From: Pseudomonas sp. MTM4
Lineage (GTDB): Bacteria; Pseudomonadota; Gammaproteobacteria; Pseudomonadales; Pseudomonadaceae
Length of the DNA: 64,000 bases
Direction of reading: 5' to 3'
Assembly: GCF_019355055.1 (NCBI RefSeq)
Contig: NZ_CP048411.1
Coordinates: 310,001-374,000 of the forward strand
Below, piece by piece: positions 24,747 to 33,907 of the stretch; position 1 is the stretch's first letter, and each line of letters starts with the position of its first letter. The translations under genes were made by a program, and so were the position numbers. The notes under the pieces were generated by a model that saw only the letters and a program-made list of their open reading frames with translations, was not told where the DNA came from and ran no database searches.

Positions 24747-25454
24747 GTGAAGTCTCATCTGCTGCGGTTGTTGATCGTGCTGCTGATGCCGGCCAGCGCG
24801 CTTGCGGCACCCTTGCAGGCGGTGCTGGTCGGCGACTATCGGCCGCTCAAGGCGACTGAAGCGGAGGCGGTTACCGAAGGGTTCGAGGCGGCCTGGCTTG
24901 TCAGCTTGGGTGAGGCGTTGGGGAGCGATATCGACCTCGCCGACGCACAGGCACAGGCGGAGCTGCGTATCGGAGAGATTAGCTCGGGCGCCGTCTATTA
25001 CTCCAGCGAGATCGCGGCGCTGGCTGCGGCCGAAGCGGGGCCAGCCGAATGGACCGACCTTGCTGGCGCACCCGTCTGCATCGCGGCTGGGAACCCTCAT
25101 GCCGCTACCGTTGTGTCTCGCTTCGATGGTATTGCCCGCGCTTATCCAAGTGCGGCGCAGGCATTGATTGGGTTGAAGCTTGGCGAATGCCAGGCGGTAG
25201 TGGGCGATCAGTTGTTGCTCCAGCAGATCGCCACGCTACCGGAATGGCGTCGCTACAATCGGCTGCTGCCTGTTCTGGAGGAGTCCGCGCTGGCACTGCG
25301 GATCGAGGCTGACGATGCGCTGTTGCAGCAGCGCGTCGAGCAGATTCTTTCAAGCGAGCAGGGACAGGAGATGCTGGTTGAAGCCACTCAGTACTGGATC
25401 GACGAAGTGGCATTTCAGGCCTATGTGCTAGCCGACACCCTGGATTGCCACTAG
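24747..25454 (+). CDS. Secreted binding-protein-like gene of the ABC cassette
   Basis: 235 residues, GTG start with a strong GAAGGAGGTGCC site 12 nt after the permease stop, so it is certainly part of the operon. Signal peptide ending SALAAP. The mature protein reads like a reduced type-2 periplasmic binding protein: LAGAPVCIAAGNPHAATV (a family-3-like hinge motif), ALIGLKLGECQAVVGDQLLLQQI and ALRIEADDALLQQRVEQIL. Ends in DCH; C189 and C234 might pair. Possibly a second, accessory ligand-binding component for the same transporter. The family is not recognised beyond this, and it overlaps the convergent SCO1 gene by 4 nt. Confidence 0.72.
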   Translation: MKSHLLRLLIVLLMPASALAAPLQAVLVGDYRPLKATEAEAVTEGFEAAWLVSLGEALGSDIDLADAQAQAELRIGEISSGAVYYSSEIAALAAAEAGPAEWTDLAGAPVCIAAGNPHAATVVSRFDGIARAYPSAAQALIGLKLGECQAVVGDQLLLQQIATLPEWRRYNRLLPVLEESALALRIEADDALLQQRVEQILSSEQGQEMLVEATQYWIDEVAFQAYVLADTLDCH

Positions 25455-26089
25455 GGCTGGTTTCCCCACCAGGGCTGTCTCTCGGCTTCGATTATCTGCG
25501 GCAGGGCCTGACGCAACCCCTCCAGCTTGAAAGGTGCGCGGATGTGGCCGCGCAGGCTGCCATCGGGGCCGACGATGGCTAGATTGCCGCTGTGGTTGAC
25601 GCTGTAGTCTCCTTCGGTCTGCTTTGCCGGGACGAACGGAAGCCCCAGTGCCCTGGACAGTTTCTGCAACTGCGCCATGTCTCCCGTCAACCCTTGGAAT
25701 CCTGCACGGTAATAACCGAGATAGGTGCGCAGCACCTCGGGCGTGTCGCGCGCCGGATCGGCAGTGATCAACACCAGCTGGAGCTGTTCGCGAACATCCG
25801 AAGGCAGTTGGCCGAATAGCCGTCGCATGTCGCTCAGTGTCGTGGGGCAGATATCCGGGCAGGCGGTGAATCCGAAGAGCATAAGGTGCCAGCGTCCGCG
25901 AAGAGAATCGGTGCTGACGGCCTGGCCTTGCTCGTTGATCAGCTCGAGGACCGGCAATGGCCGCTCGCGCGGCAGAAGCAGCAGATTCGCATCATCGAGC
26001 AACGCGTTGCGGTCGAGGGCAAACGAAGAGGAGCAGAACGTCACCAGCAAAACTGCGCAGCTGATAATCCTCGTTGCTTTGCGGAACAT
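25451..26089 (-). CDS. SCO1/SenC/PrrC copper chaperone-like protein
   Basis: 212 residues, signal peptide or anchor MFRKATRIISCAVLLVTFCSSSFA, then a thioredoxin fold with the copper-binding CPDICPTTL near residue 78 and the third ligand histidine in SVNHSGNLAIV near residue 165. SCO proteins deliver copper to the CuA site of oxidase subunit II. A caa3-type oxidase with a CuA subunit lies at 49–53 kb and may be the client; cbb3 oxidases have no CuA. Located 2 nt downstream of apt on the same strand; the link to apt looks positional only. Confidence 0.9.
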   Translation of the reverse strand: MFRKATRIISCAVLLVTFCSSSFALDRNALLDDANLLLLPRERPLPVLELINEQGQAVSTDSLRGRWHLMLFGFTACPDICPTTLSDMRRLFGQLPSDVREQLQLVLITADPARDTPEVLRTYLGYYRAGFQGLTGDMAQLQKLSRALGLPFVPAKQTEGDYSVNHSGNLAIVGPDGSLRGHIRAPFKLEGLRQALPQIIEAERQPWWGNQP

Positions 26090-26091
26090 GA

Positions 26092-26640
26092 TCAGCGCTC
26101 GTTCAGCTCGAATGCGGTGAGCGTGAACGTGGGAATGCCCATGTCCTGCAGTTTGCGTGATCCACCCAGTTCGGGCAGATCAATGATTGCGGCGGCTTCA
26201 TGAACCTGGGCGCCCATGCGGCGAACCAGCTGCGCGGCGGCAATCAGCGTGCCGCCGGTGGCGATCAGATCGTCCAGCAGTAACACCGAATCGCCTTCAC
26301 AAAGGCTGTCAGCGTGAACTTCGAGGAAGGCCTCGCCGTACTCGGTGCTGTAGGACGCGGCCAGCACGTCGGCCGGGAGCTTGCCTTTCTTGCGAAACAG
26401 GATCAGCGGTCTGTTCAATTCGTAGGCGATGATCGAACCGATGATGAAGCCGCGGGCGTCGAGTGCGCCTACATGGCTGAAGTCGGTCTCGACATAGCGT
26501 TGAATCAGGCTATCCGCCACCATGCGCAGCGCCTTGGGCGACTGCAGCAGCGGAGTGATGTCGCGGAATACCACGCCCGGCTTGGGGAAGTCGGGGACCG
26601 GGCGTATCAGTGTCTTGATGGCGAATTCGTCGAAAATCAT
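26092..26640 (-). CDS. apt: Adenine phosphoribosyltransferase
   Basis: Salvages adenine to AMP with PRPP. 182 residues. N-terminal [21 protein letters not shown] signature; the adenine pocket region around [22 protein letters not shown]-binding loop [17 protein letters not shown] near residues 125–141. The next gene upstream is anr and the spacing is 31 nt, so it may be read through from the anr promoter. The order anr–apt is conserved in Pseudomonas. Confidence 0.97.
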   Translation of the reverse strand: MIFDEFAIKTLIRPVPDFPKPGVVFRDITPLLQSPKALRMVADSLIQRYVETDFSHVGALDARGFIIGSIIAYELNRPLILFRKKGKLPADVLAASYSTEYGEAFLEVHADSLCEGDSVLLLDDLIATGGTLIAAAQLVRRMGAQVHEAAAIIDLPELGGSRKLQDMGIPTFTLTAFELNER

Positions 26641-26671
26641 AACGGGCTCTCGCTACTAGGCGTCCGAGTTT

Positions 26672-27406
26672 CTAGGCGTCCATGTTTCCGCCCGCCAGGG
26701 CGCATAACCGGATTGAATCGAGGATACGAACTTCCTTGCCTTCTGCTTCTAGCAGGCCGTTGGCCTGACAGCGGGTAAACACCCGCGAGACCGTCTCGAC
26801 CGCCAGCCCCAGGTAGTTGCCGATCTCGTTGCGCGACATGGGCAGCCGAAACTGGTTGGCGGAAAAACCCCGCGCACTGAAACGGGCCGACAGGTTGATC
26901 AGAAAGGTCGCGATGCGCTCGTCGGCGCTCTTCTTCGAAAGCAGCAGCATCATTTGTTGATCGTCGCGAATTTCGCGGCTCATGATGCGCATCAATTGAC
27001 GGCGAAGCTGCGGCAGCAACACGCTGAGTTCATCGAGGCGATCGAAAGGAATTTCGCACACCGAAGTTGTTTCAAGCGCTTGCGCGGTTACCGGATAGGT
27101 TTCGGTATCCATGCCGGAAAGGCCGACCAGCTCGCTAGGCAGATGGAAGCCGGTGATTTGCTCTTCGCCAGTGTCGGTGACGCTGAACGTGCGCAAGGCC
27201 CCGGAGCGGATGGCGAAAACCGAGCTGAACGGCTCACCCTGGCGAAACAACACTTCACCTTTTCTCAGCGGGCGCCCGCGCTTGACGATCTCGTCCAGCG
27301 TATCCATGTCCTGCATGTTCAACGAAAGCGGCAAGCAAAGGCCGGAAAGACTGCATTCTTTGCAATGAGCTTGCGGCTGCCTGCGGACCTTGATCGACTC
27401 GGACAT
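26672..27406 (-). CDS. anr: Anr, FNR-type oxygen-sensing transcriptional regulator
   Basis: Master activator of the low-oxygen and denitrification response. 244 residues. N-terminal cysteines 15, 18 and 24 ([11 protein letters not shown]) and a fourth at 117 (SVCEIP) ligate the oxygen-labile 4Fe-4S cluster. A cAMP-receptor-like beta-roll follows, then a long dimer helix and a C-terminal HTH whose recognition helix includes ETVSRVF, the E-x-x-S-R pattern that reads TTGAT half-sites. Start preceded by CAGGAACC. Expected targets in this window are hemN and ccoN2, both of which have matching boxes. Confidence 0.96.
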   Translation of the reverse strand: MSESIKVRRQPQAHCKECSLSGLCLPLSLNMQDMDTLDEIVKRGRPLRKGEVLFRQGEPFSSVFAIRSGALRTFSVTDTGEEQITGFHLPSELVGLSGMDTETYPVTAQALETTSVCEIPFDRLDELSVLLPQLRRQLMRIMSREIRDDQQMMLLLSKKSADERIATFLINLSARFSARGFSANQFRLPMSRNEIGNYLGLAVETVSRVFTRCQANGLLEAEGKEVRILDSIRLCALAGGNMDA

Positions 27407-27478
27407 CGGTGGTTCCTGAAAAACCTTACGGGACGTGCAAGATTAACCCAGGCCAGTGGCTTAGGCCAATTGGCGCGA

Positions 27479-27500
27479 GGGTCGCAGGCAAGAGCGACCC
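27479..27500 (-). terminator. Hairpin after hemN
   Basis: Perfect 7-bp stem GGGTCGC / GCGACCC with an 8-nt loop, 4 nt beyond the hemN stop codon on the minus strand. No U-tract follows. It probably separates hemN from anr, which is transcribed in the same direction 73 nt further on. Confidence 0.45.
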
Positions 27501-27504
27501 AAGG

Positions 27505-28887
27505 TCAGATCGCGCGGGAAAAGAGCCGGGCGGGACGAGGCGGGCGATTGTCGAACTGCATGCAAACCGAGCTCGCCAACAGGCGCCCGGCCGGCAGGAT
27601 GGTGATGGTGTCTGCCTTGAGTTGAATGAGTCCGTCGGCAGCCATTTGCTCCAGAGTTGGCCAGCTGTCCTTGAAATAGATTTTGAAGACGATTCCGTGG
27701 GCGCTTTCGATTTCGTCGAAACGCAGTTCGAAATTGCAGATCAACGCTTCGATCACCCTGCTCCTGATCCGGTCGTCCTCGCTGCATCGTAGCCCGCGAA
27801 TCGTGGCCAGCTGCCCTTGATCCAGCATCTGCTGATAAAGCGTGATATCGCTGTGGTTCTGGCAGTACAGATCGCCGATCTGGCTGATCGCCGAAACGCC
27901 GAGACCGATCAGGTCGCAATGACCATGTGTGGTGTAGCCCTGAACGTTGTGTTGTAGCGTGCCGTCCTCCTGCGCCATTGCCAGCTCGTCATCAGGCAGG
28001 GCGAACTGATCCATGCCGATATAGCGGTAGCCGGAGCGGGTCAGTTGTTCCACGCTGTGTTGCAGCATCGCGAGCTGGTCGTTCGAGGTGGGGAGGTCCG
28101 TGGCGCTTATTCGTCGCTGTGCCATGTGCCGTTCGGGTAGGTGCACATAATTCGAGACAGATATGCGATCAGGCTGCAGGGCAAGAACGGCTTCTACCGT
28201 GCGGGCGAAGCGTCCGTGGGTCTGCAGTGGTAGGCCATAGACGAGGTCCATGTGTAGCGAGCGATATTGCAGGGTCCGAGCTGCCTCGATGATCGTCTGG
28301 GTCTGCTCGATCGTCTGCGGCCGATTGATGGCTCGTTGCACATCTGGATCCAGCGCCTGCAGACCCACACTTATCCGATTGAAGCCAAGCTCGCGCAGCA
28401 ATCCCATCGTCGGCCAGTCCGCTTCGCGGGGATCGATCTCGATACTGAAGTCCGCGTGATCGTCGTTCTGCAGATTGAAATGTTTGCGCAGATGCGTCAT
28501 CAGTCGTCGCAGATCGTCATGGCTGAGCAAGTTCGGCGTGCCGCCGCCGATATGCAGCTGCTCGACCATCTGATGCGGGGCGAGATGACAGGCAATCATC
28601 TCGATTTCCTGTTCCAGCCGCTGCAAATAGGATTGGATGCGGCTGCGGTCGCTCGTGATGACCTTGTTGCGGTGGCAGTAGTAGCAGGCCGTTGCGCAGA
28701 ACGGTAGATGGATATAAAGCGAAAGCGGGCGGCTGGCCTGTCGACTGCGACGCAATGCATGCAGCAGATCGAAGGAGCTCAGTCCGCCGCTGAACTGGAG
28801 CGCCGCGTGATATGACGGGTAGCTCGGCCCAGCCTGACCGTAACGATGGATCAGGTCGGCATCCCAGCGAATGGCGTCGAGCATCAT
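27505..28887 (-). CDS. hemN: Oxygen-independent coproporphyrinogen III oxidase
   Basis: Radical-SAM enzyme that oxidatively decarboxylates coproporphyrinogen III without O2, for haem synthesis under low oxygen. 460 residues. Cluster motif CATACYYC (Cys 64, 68, 71), then HIGGGTPNLLS, SIEIDPR, and the HemN C-terminal domain. YIHLPFC before the cluster and the full length distinguish true HemN from the shorter HemW. Adjacent to anr and preceded by an Anr box, matching its anaerobic role and the haem demand of the cbb3 oxidases encoded nearby. Confidence 0.96.
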   Translation of the reverse strand: MMLDAIRWDADLIHRYGQAGPSYPSYHAALQFSGGLSSFDLLHALRRSRQASRPLSLYIHLPFCATACYYCHRNKVITSDRSRIQSYLQRLEQEIEMIACHLAPHQMVEQLHIGGGTPNLLSHDDLRRLMTHLRKHFNLQNDDHADFSIEIDPREADWPTMGLLRELGFNRISVGLQALDPDVQRAINRPQTIEQTQTIIEAARTLQYRSLHMDLVYGLPLQTHGRFARTVEAVLALQPDRISVSNYVHLPERHMAQRRISATDLPTSNDQLAMLQHSVEQLTRSGYRYIGMDQFALPDDELAMAQEDGTLQHNVQGYTTHGHCDLIGLGVSAISQIGDLYCQNHSDITLYQQMLDQGQLATIRGLRCSEDDRIRSRVIEALICNFELRFDEIESAHGIVFKIYFKDSWPTLEQMAADGLIQLKADTITILPAGRLLASSVCMQFDNRPPRPARLFSRAI

Positions 28888-28943
28888 ACGGTCTCGGTTT
28901 GACTGCGGTGACGGGATTCTAGGACTGGCGCATCCGCGTAGAC

Positions 28944-28957
28944 TTGACCTGTATCAA
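28944..28957 (-). promoter_or_regulatory. Anr/FNR box upstream of hemN
   Basis: TTGACCTGTATCAA, i.e. TTGAC-N4-ATCAA, 9 of 10 matches to the FNR/Anr consensus TTGAT-N4-ATCAA. Its centre is 63 nt upstream of the hemN start, which leaves about 20 nt of leader if Anr binds at −41.5. Same motif class as the one controlling ccoN2. Confidence 0.85.
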
Positions 28958-29084
28958 GCAAGTCCAGACCCAGCGGCGGGCGCTGAGACCGGTGGCGCGG
29001 ACACGGAGATTTATCGCCGAACCGTGGTCGGATTAGTCAAACTAGGGCTTGAACCGAAACCGTTCATCCGCATAGGAGACACAC

Positions 29085-29915
29085 ATGCATAGCCGCCAAC
29101 AAGAGATCGCTGCCGCACTCAACGTTTGCTCACCGTTTGATGGGCCTGCAGCGGTCCAGGCCGACATCGAGCGGCGGGTTGCCTTCATCCAGGCATGCCT
29201 GCGCGATTCGGGCATGAAAACTCTGGTTCTGGGGATCAGTGGCGGCGTCGATTCGACTACGGCTGGCCTGCTTGCTCAGCGTGCGGTGGAGGGGATGCGT
29301 GCCGCAGGGGAGGGCGACGACTACCGCTTCATTGCGGTCCGCCTGCCATATCAGGTTCAGCATGACGAGGACGAAGCGCAGCTGGCAATTGACTCGATCA
29401 AGCCGGATGAATGCCATACGGTCAATATCGGCGCTGCGGTGCAGGGCTTGGCGCGGGCGACCGAGGCGCTCGATGACTTGACCCCGGCGAAGCGCGACTT
29501 CGTGCTGGGCAACACCAAGGCGCGGATGCGCATGGTAGCTCAGTACACCATTGCCAATGCACGACAAGGTCTGGTGATCGGCACCGATCATGCGGCCGAA
29601 GCGGTGATGGGATTCTTCACCAAATTCGGCGATGGCGCCTGTGACCTCACACCGCTGGCCGGCCTTGTCAAGCATCAGGTGCGGGAATTGGCCGCCGCGT
29701 TAGGCGCGCCCGAGCAACTGGTCAAGAAGGTGCCGACGGCCGATCTGGAAGAGCTCTCGCCAGGCAAGCCGGACGAAGACGCGCATGGGGTGAGCTATCA
29801 GAATATCGATGCGTTCCTGCAAGGCCTGCCGGTTCCTAAAGAGGCGGCTCGCATCATCGTGGAAACCTACGACAAGTCGGCACACAAGCGGCAGATGCCG
29901 AAAGAGCCGGTCTAG
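29085..29915 (+). CDS. nadE: NH3-dependent NAD+ synthetase
   Basis: Amidates deamido-NAD to NAD+ with ATP and ammonia. 276 residues, the short ammonia-dependent form without a glutaminase domain. P-loop [13 protein letters not shown] near residue 46, [31 protein letters not shown] and the acidic [15 protein letters not shown] loop. Strong site TAGGAGACACAC before the ATG. It lies between hemN and the cco assembly genes, a position where P. aeruginosa has no nadE as far as I recall, so it looks locally inserted. Confidence 0.96.
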   Translation: MHSRQQEIAAALNVCSPFDGPAAVQADIERRVAFIQACLRDSGMKTLVLGISGGVDSTTAGLLAQRAVEGMRAAGEGDDYRFIAVRLPYQVQHDEDEAQLAIDSIKPDECHTVNIGAAVQGLARATEALDDLTPAKRDFVLGNTKARMRMVAQYTIANARQGLVIGTDHAAEAVMGFFTKFGDGACDLTPLAGLVKHQVRELAAALGAPEQLVKKVPTADLEELSPGKPDEDAHGVSYQNIDAFLQGLPVPKEAARIIVETYDKSAHKRQMPKEPV

Positions 29916-29930
29916 AGCAGCATCAGGTTT

Positions 29931-30001
29931 GAAGCCGGAAGGAAGCTGGATGCACCGCCAGTAAATTGGACGGATCACCTGTCTGCGCTTCTTCCGGCTT
30001 C
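29931..30001. repeat. Inverted repeat between convergent nadE and TauE/DsbD-like gene
   Basis: Perfect 11-bp arms GAAGCCGGAAG (29931–29941) and CTTCCGGCTTC (29991–30001) separated by 49 nt. The element fills almost the entire gap between the two stop codons. Probably a bidirectional transcription-stop structure, or the ends of a small inserted palindromic element. Confidence 0.6.
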
Positions 30002-30004
30002 CAG

Positions 30005-30688
30005 TTAATGCCCCATCAACCAGTGCTGATGCGGGCCAGGAAGTGTCCAAACGCCGAACAGGATTACCGTGATGCCGCCGAGCGTTCGCACGCCGCGTTT
30101 GCGTAATAGCGCGGTGAGCCGTTCGGCGGCCAGGCCGGTCGCCAGAAGTACGGGCCAGGTGCCGATACCGAATGTCAGCATCAGCAGTGCACTGTCCAGC
30201 GCGTCGCCTTGGCTCGCGGCCCATAGCAATGTGCTGTAGACCAGGCCGCAAGGCAGCCAACCCCAGAGCGTGCCAAGCAGCAAAGCTCGCGGCACGCTGC
30301 GGACCGGCATGAGCCGACTGGCGAAAGGTTGGATGTGACGCCAGAGGCCGCGTCCTACTGCTTCGACACGCGTCAGTCCACTCCACCAGCCGGCCAGATA
30401 AAGCCCCATGCTGATCAACAATAGCGCGGCTACGACTCGCAGCGCCATGGCGGCTGGGCTATTGGCTACCGCCCAGCCGGCCAATCCGATGAGCAGACCC
30501 GCACTGGCGTAGCTGAGCACTCGTCCCAGGTTGTATGCCAGCAGCAAACGCAGGCGTCTGCCGCGCTGTTGCGCCGGGATTGCCATGGTCAGTGCGCCCA
30601 TCAGGCCGCCGCACATACCCAGGCAGTGCCCGCCGCCCAGCAAACCGAGGACGAACGCCGACACCAGCAGCGGCAATAGCTCAGTCAC
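30005..30688 (-). CDS. TauE/SafE- or DsbD_2-like membrane protein linked to cbb3 assembly
   Basis: 227 residues, about six membrane helices. Opens LVSAFVLGLLGGGHCLGMCGG; the GHCxGMCGG motif in helix 1 and GWLPCGLVYSTL in the middle supply paired intramembrane cysteines, as in the DsbD_2/CcdA-like family and in proteins proposed to move copper or reductant. GTG start overlapping the ccoS stop by 8 nt, so it is the last gene of the ccoI–ccoS unit. Its place after ccoS is conserved in Pseudomonas; a role in copper handling or oxidase maturation is inferred from context. Confidence 0.82.
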   Translation of the reverse strand: MTELLPLLVSAFVLGLLGGGHCLGMCGGLMGALTMAIPAQQRGRRLRLLLAYNLGRVLSYASAGLLIGLAGWAVANSPAAMALRVVAALLLISMGLYLAGWWSGLTRVEAVGRGLWRHIQPFASRLMPVRSVPRALLLGTLWGWLPCGLVYSTLLWAASQGDALDSALLMLTFGIGTWPVLLATGLAAERLTALLRKRGVRTLGGITVILFGVWTLPGPHQHWLMGH

Positions 30689-30890
30689 GATCGGCTTTTC
30701 CCTCGTCGCTGCCCTTGTCCGCTTCTTCGATGCCGGCGCGATGCTTGGGATCTTCCTCGTCGAACAGGATGCTGTGGGCTGGGCCGTCCAGATCGTCGTA
30801 CTGGCCACTGTCGACCGCCCAGAAAAATACCCAGATAGCCAGTGCGACCAGAACCACGGCGACGGGAATCAGAATGTAAAGTGCGGCCAT
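30681..30890 (-). CDS. ccoS: cbb3 oxidase maturation protein CcoS
   Basis: 69 residues with one N-terminal helix (LYILIPVAVVLVALAIWVFFWAV) followed by the diagnostic SGQYDDLDGPAHSILFDEED stretch. CcoS is needed for cofactor insertion into the cbb3 oxidase. The tail is acidic and lysine-rich. GGAGACCCGCT precedes the ATG. Lies 47 nt after ccoI and overlaps the next gene. Confidence 0.95.
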   Translation of the reverse strand: MAALYILIPVAVVLVALAIWVFFWAVDSGQYDDLDGPAHSILFDEEDPKHRAGIEEADKGSDEGKADRD

Positions 30891-30937
30891 AGCGGGTCTC
30901 CAGATGGGTTCGGCAACGCAGCCTTGGCAGACGCCGA

Positions 30938-33382
30938 CTATCCTACGCCAGGCAGCGCAGAATGTCGGGGCGCAGAGGGAGCAGGCAGGCGCGCCAGTCG
31001 CAATGCATTGAGCACTACCACCAGCGAACTTGCCGACATGCCCAGGGCTGCCCACAACGGCGTTACCCAGCCGATGGCGGCGAATGGCAGAATCAAGCCG
31101 TTGTACAGGCTCGCCCAGGCGAGGTTTTCGATGATGATGCGACGGCTGCGTCGCGCCACGGCGAAAGCTTGCACCAGGCTGTCGAGTCGGTTGGTGAGCA
31201 GGACGGCATCGGCGCTGGTTTTGGCCAGGTCGGTCGCTGAGCCCATGGCTACGCTGATGTCCGCCGCAGCCAGGACCGGAGCGTCGTTGACGCCATCGCC
31301 AAGCATCAGCACGCGGCGACCTTCGGCTTGCAGCCGTTGCAGGTGGGCGAGCTTGTCGGTCGGGGTCATTCCTGCGTGCGCGTCCTCGATGCCGAGCTGT
31401 CGAGCGATTTCGGCAACCATCGGCGAGCTGTCACCGGATAGCAGCACCGTTTTCCAGCCGCGGTTTTTGCAGGCTTGCAGCAGCGCAGGCGCATCCTCGC
31501 GCAGCCGATCGTCGAGTACTAGCCATGCCAGTGGCCCCAGCGTATCGCCAAGCAGCAACCATTGGCCCTTGTCGCCCGGAATTTCGGGCGCGACGCCTGC
31601 ATATCCGGCCGCAACGAAGCCCGGCTGGCCAATACGCAGAACGCGTCCAGCAACCGATCCCTGCAGGCCCAGCCCGGGGGTGCTGTCCACCGCATCGGCT
31701 GCTTGCAGCGCGCGGCCGAACGCTCTGGCGATCGGGTGTTCGGAGCGGTTTTCCAGCGCGGCGGCCAGCTCCAGGCATGCGTTGGCATCCAGCTCGCCCA
31801 GGGGACGGACCTCGCTCAGCGTCAGGCGTCCTTCGGTGAGGGTGCCGGTCTTGTCGAAAATCACCGTGTCGATCTGATTGAGCCCCTCCAGGACATGCCC
31901 GCGAGTGAGCAGCAGCCCGAGCTTGTGCAATGTCCCGGTGGCGGTGGTCAAGGCGGTCGGGGTGGCCAGCGATAGCGCGCAGGGGCAGGTCGCGACCAGC
32001 AAGGCGAGAACGATCCAGAACGCGCGTTGAGGATCGATCTGCCACCAGACGAAACCGACTACAGCAGCGGTCAGCAGCACGATCAGCAGGAACCACTGCG
32101 CGACGCGATCAGCCAGTTCGGCGAGGCGCGGTTTATCCGATTGGGCGCGTTCCAACAGTCCCACGATGGCGGACAGGCGGGTATTGTCACCCAGCGCCAG
32201 GACTTCGAGAGTCAGGGCGCCTTCGACGTTAAGGGTGCCGGCGGTAACCGCATCGCCGACATTTCGTGGCTGCGGTAGATATTCGCCGGTAAGGACCGAT
32301 TCATCGACACTCGACTGCCCGCTGACGATGCGACCATCTGTCGGGATCAGTGCGCCGGGGTGTACCAGCACATGGTCGCCGACCTGCAATTCGCTCAGCA
32401 GAATGCGCGCCGTCTGGCCATCTTCGACGAGCTTCAGGCAGGACGCCGGTAATAGATTGACCAGCTGCGCAGTCGCAGCGGCGGTGCGTTCGCGCGCGCG
32501 GCGTTCGAGAAAGCGTCCGGCGAGCAGGAACAGCGCAAACATGCCCACGGCATCGAAATACAGCTCGCCCTGACCGGTCACCGTCGACCAGATGCCGGCG
32601 ATATAGGCTCCGCCGATCGCCAGCGATACCGAAACATCCATGCTCAGGTGGCGGGTACGCAAATCCCGCAACGCGCCCTTGAAGAAGTCGGTGCAGCAAT
32701 AGAAAACGATAGGCGTGGTGAGCACCAGCGCGGTCCAGCGCAGGGTGACGAAGAAACTTTCCGAAAGATCCAGATTGAATTCCGGCCATGTAGCCATGGT
32801 AGCCATCATCACCTGCATCCAGAGCAGCCCGGTCACACCCAGTTGGCGCATGCTGCGGCGGTTTTCCCGCGCGAGTTGCTCCGCCGCCTGATCGGCCCGG
32901 TAAGGGTGAGCGGCATAGCCGATGCGCCGAAGTTCGGCGAGCAGTTCGCTGAGTGGCAAGACCGCATCGTTCCAGCGCACTCGCAAGCGATGATTGGAAA
33001 GGTTGAGGTTGGCCTCGGCGATCCCATCGAATCCGCGCAGGTGTTTTTCGATCAGCCAGCCACAGGCCGCGCAACTGATGCCCTCGATCATCAGCGAGGT
33101 GTCGGCCAGCTCGCCTTCGTGCTGCACGAAGGGCTGTTGCACATCCTTGCGGTCGTAGAGTGCCAGCTCTTCGCTCAGCGCCTGCGGCAGGGCGCCGGGA
33201 TTGATGGCGGTATCGCTGCGATGCAGGTAGTAACTTTCCAGACCGCCTTGAACGATGGCTTCCGCGACCGCCTGACAACCCGGACAGCAAAGCGCCCGCT
33301 GCTCATTGAGAACGCGGGCGTGATAGGCGCTGCCGGCGGGAACCGGCAGACCGCAGTGAAAGCAGGGGGTTGGATTCGCCAT
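30938..33382 (-). CDS. ccoI: Copper-exporting P1B-type ATPase for cbb3 oxidase assembly
   Basis: 814 residues. An N-terminal cysteine-rich segment (CFHCG near residue 7 and CCPGC near residue 32) precedes one heavy-metal-associated domain with ISCAACGW. Eight membrane helices are expected, with the copper motif CPCAL in helix 6, actuator, phosphorylation site DKTGTLTEG, and hinge [14 protein letters not shown]. The CcoI/FixI/CtpA class pumps Cu+ to the periplasm for CuB of the oxidase rather than for resistance. Located in the standard ccoGHIS order. Confidence 0.96.
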   Translation of the reverse strand: MANPTPCFHCGLPVPAGSAYHARVLNEQRALCCPGCQAVAEAIVQGGLESYYLHRSDTAINPGALPQALSEELALYDRKDVQQPFVQHEGELADTSLMIEGISCAACGWLIEKHLRGFDGIAEANLNLSNHRLRVRWNDAVLPLSELLAELRRIGYAAHPYRADQAAEQLARENRRSMRQLGVTGLLWMQVMMATMATWPEFNLDLSESFFVTLRWTALVLTTPIVFYCCTDFFKGALRDLRTRHLSMDVSVSLAIGGAYIAGIWSTVTGQGELYFDAVGMFALFLLAGRFLERRARERTAAATAQLVNLLPASCLKLVEDGQTARILLSELQVGDHVLVHPGALIPTDGRIVSGQSSVDESVLTGEYLPQPRNVGDAVTAGTLNVEGALTLEVLALGDNTRLSAIVGLLERAQSDKPRLAELADRVAQWFLLIVLLTAAVVGFVWWQIDPQRAFWIVLALLVATCPCALSLATPTALTTATGTLHKLGLLLTRGHVLEGLNQIDTVIFDKTGTLTEGRLTLSEVRPLGELDANACLELAAALENRSEHPIARAFGRALQAADAVDSTPGLGLQGSVAGRVLRIGQPGFVAAGYAGVAPEIPGDKGQWLLLGDTLGPLAWLVLDDRLREDAPALLQACKNRGWKTVLLSGDSSPMVAEIARQLGIEDAHAGMTPTDKLAHLQRLQAEGRRVLMLGDGVNDAPVLAAADISVAMGSATDLAKTSADAVLLTNRLDSLVQAFAVARRSRRIIIENLAWASLYNGLILPFAAIGWVTPLWAALGMSASSLVVVLNALRLARLPAPSAPRHSALPGVG

Positions 33383-33389
33383 CGACCGG

Positions 33390-33896
33390 TCAGTAGCTTA
33401 GTTCAAGCGTCTGACCGCTCACGATGTCCTTTTCTTCGAACAGACGCCAGTCCTGATCGCCCTCGCGACCGAGCAGTTCGACATAACGCCGGCCGGTGAC
33501 CGGCTCCTGCATCTGCCCCTGGTAGAAGCCGTTGCCCTGAGGCTGGAGAACGATGCGGCGATCGCGTTCGGGCTGCGTGGGGGAGAGCAGGTTGAGTACC
33601 AGTTGCTGCGGACCGCTATGGCCGCTCAGCTGCACTTCGGCGAGCCCCCGATCGTCGTTGAGCGTCAGTTGCGCCTGCACTTGCAAACGCTCGGCAAGCT
33701 TTTCACGCTCCAGCGACTGATTGATGCCCTTGCCTGCATCGTAATAGTTGTCCGATACCAGGGTGTCGGAGTTGCGGATCGCGATGGCCAGCATCGAGGT
33801 GCCGAGGATCACCGACATCATCAGGATGCCGATGACGAACCAGGCCCAGAATTGCTTGTACCAACGGCTATTTTCAGTATCGGAAGGTGCGCTCAT
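33390..33896 (-). CDS. ccoH: cbb3 oxidase assembly protein CcoH (FixH)
   Basis: 168 residues. One N-terminal helix around residues 13–33 ([17 protein letters not shown]), then a periplasmic Ig-like domain with [18 protein letters not shown], the FixH hallmark. Required for a stable cbb3 complex, where it interacts with the oxidase subunits and CcoS. Seven nt separate it from ccoI and 11 nt from ccoG. Confidence 0.94.
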   Translation of the reverse strand: MSAPSDTENSRWYKQFWAWFVIGILMMSVILGTSMLAIAIRNSDTLVSDNYYDAGKGINQSLEREKLAERLQVQAQLTLNDDRGLAEVQLSGHSGPQQLVLNLLSPTQPERDRRIVLQPQGNGFYQGQMQEPVTGRRYVELLGREGDQDWRLFEEKDIVSGQTLELSY

Positions 33897-33907
33897 TTAC
33901 TACCTGT

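Noticed and set aside
28871..29092. A 73-codon frame between hemN and nadE
   Set aside because: It spans the Anr box and promoter region and has no family features; the gap is better explained as regulatory.
29931..29949. Resemblance of CCGGAAGGAAGC to the conserved core of 4.5S (SRP) RNA
   Set aside because: The flanking AGGTC and AGCAGCC parts and the closing stem are missing, and the segment is explained by the inverted repeat between convergent genes.
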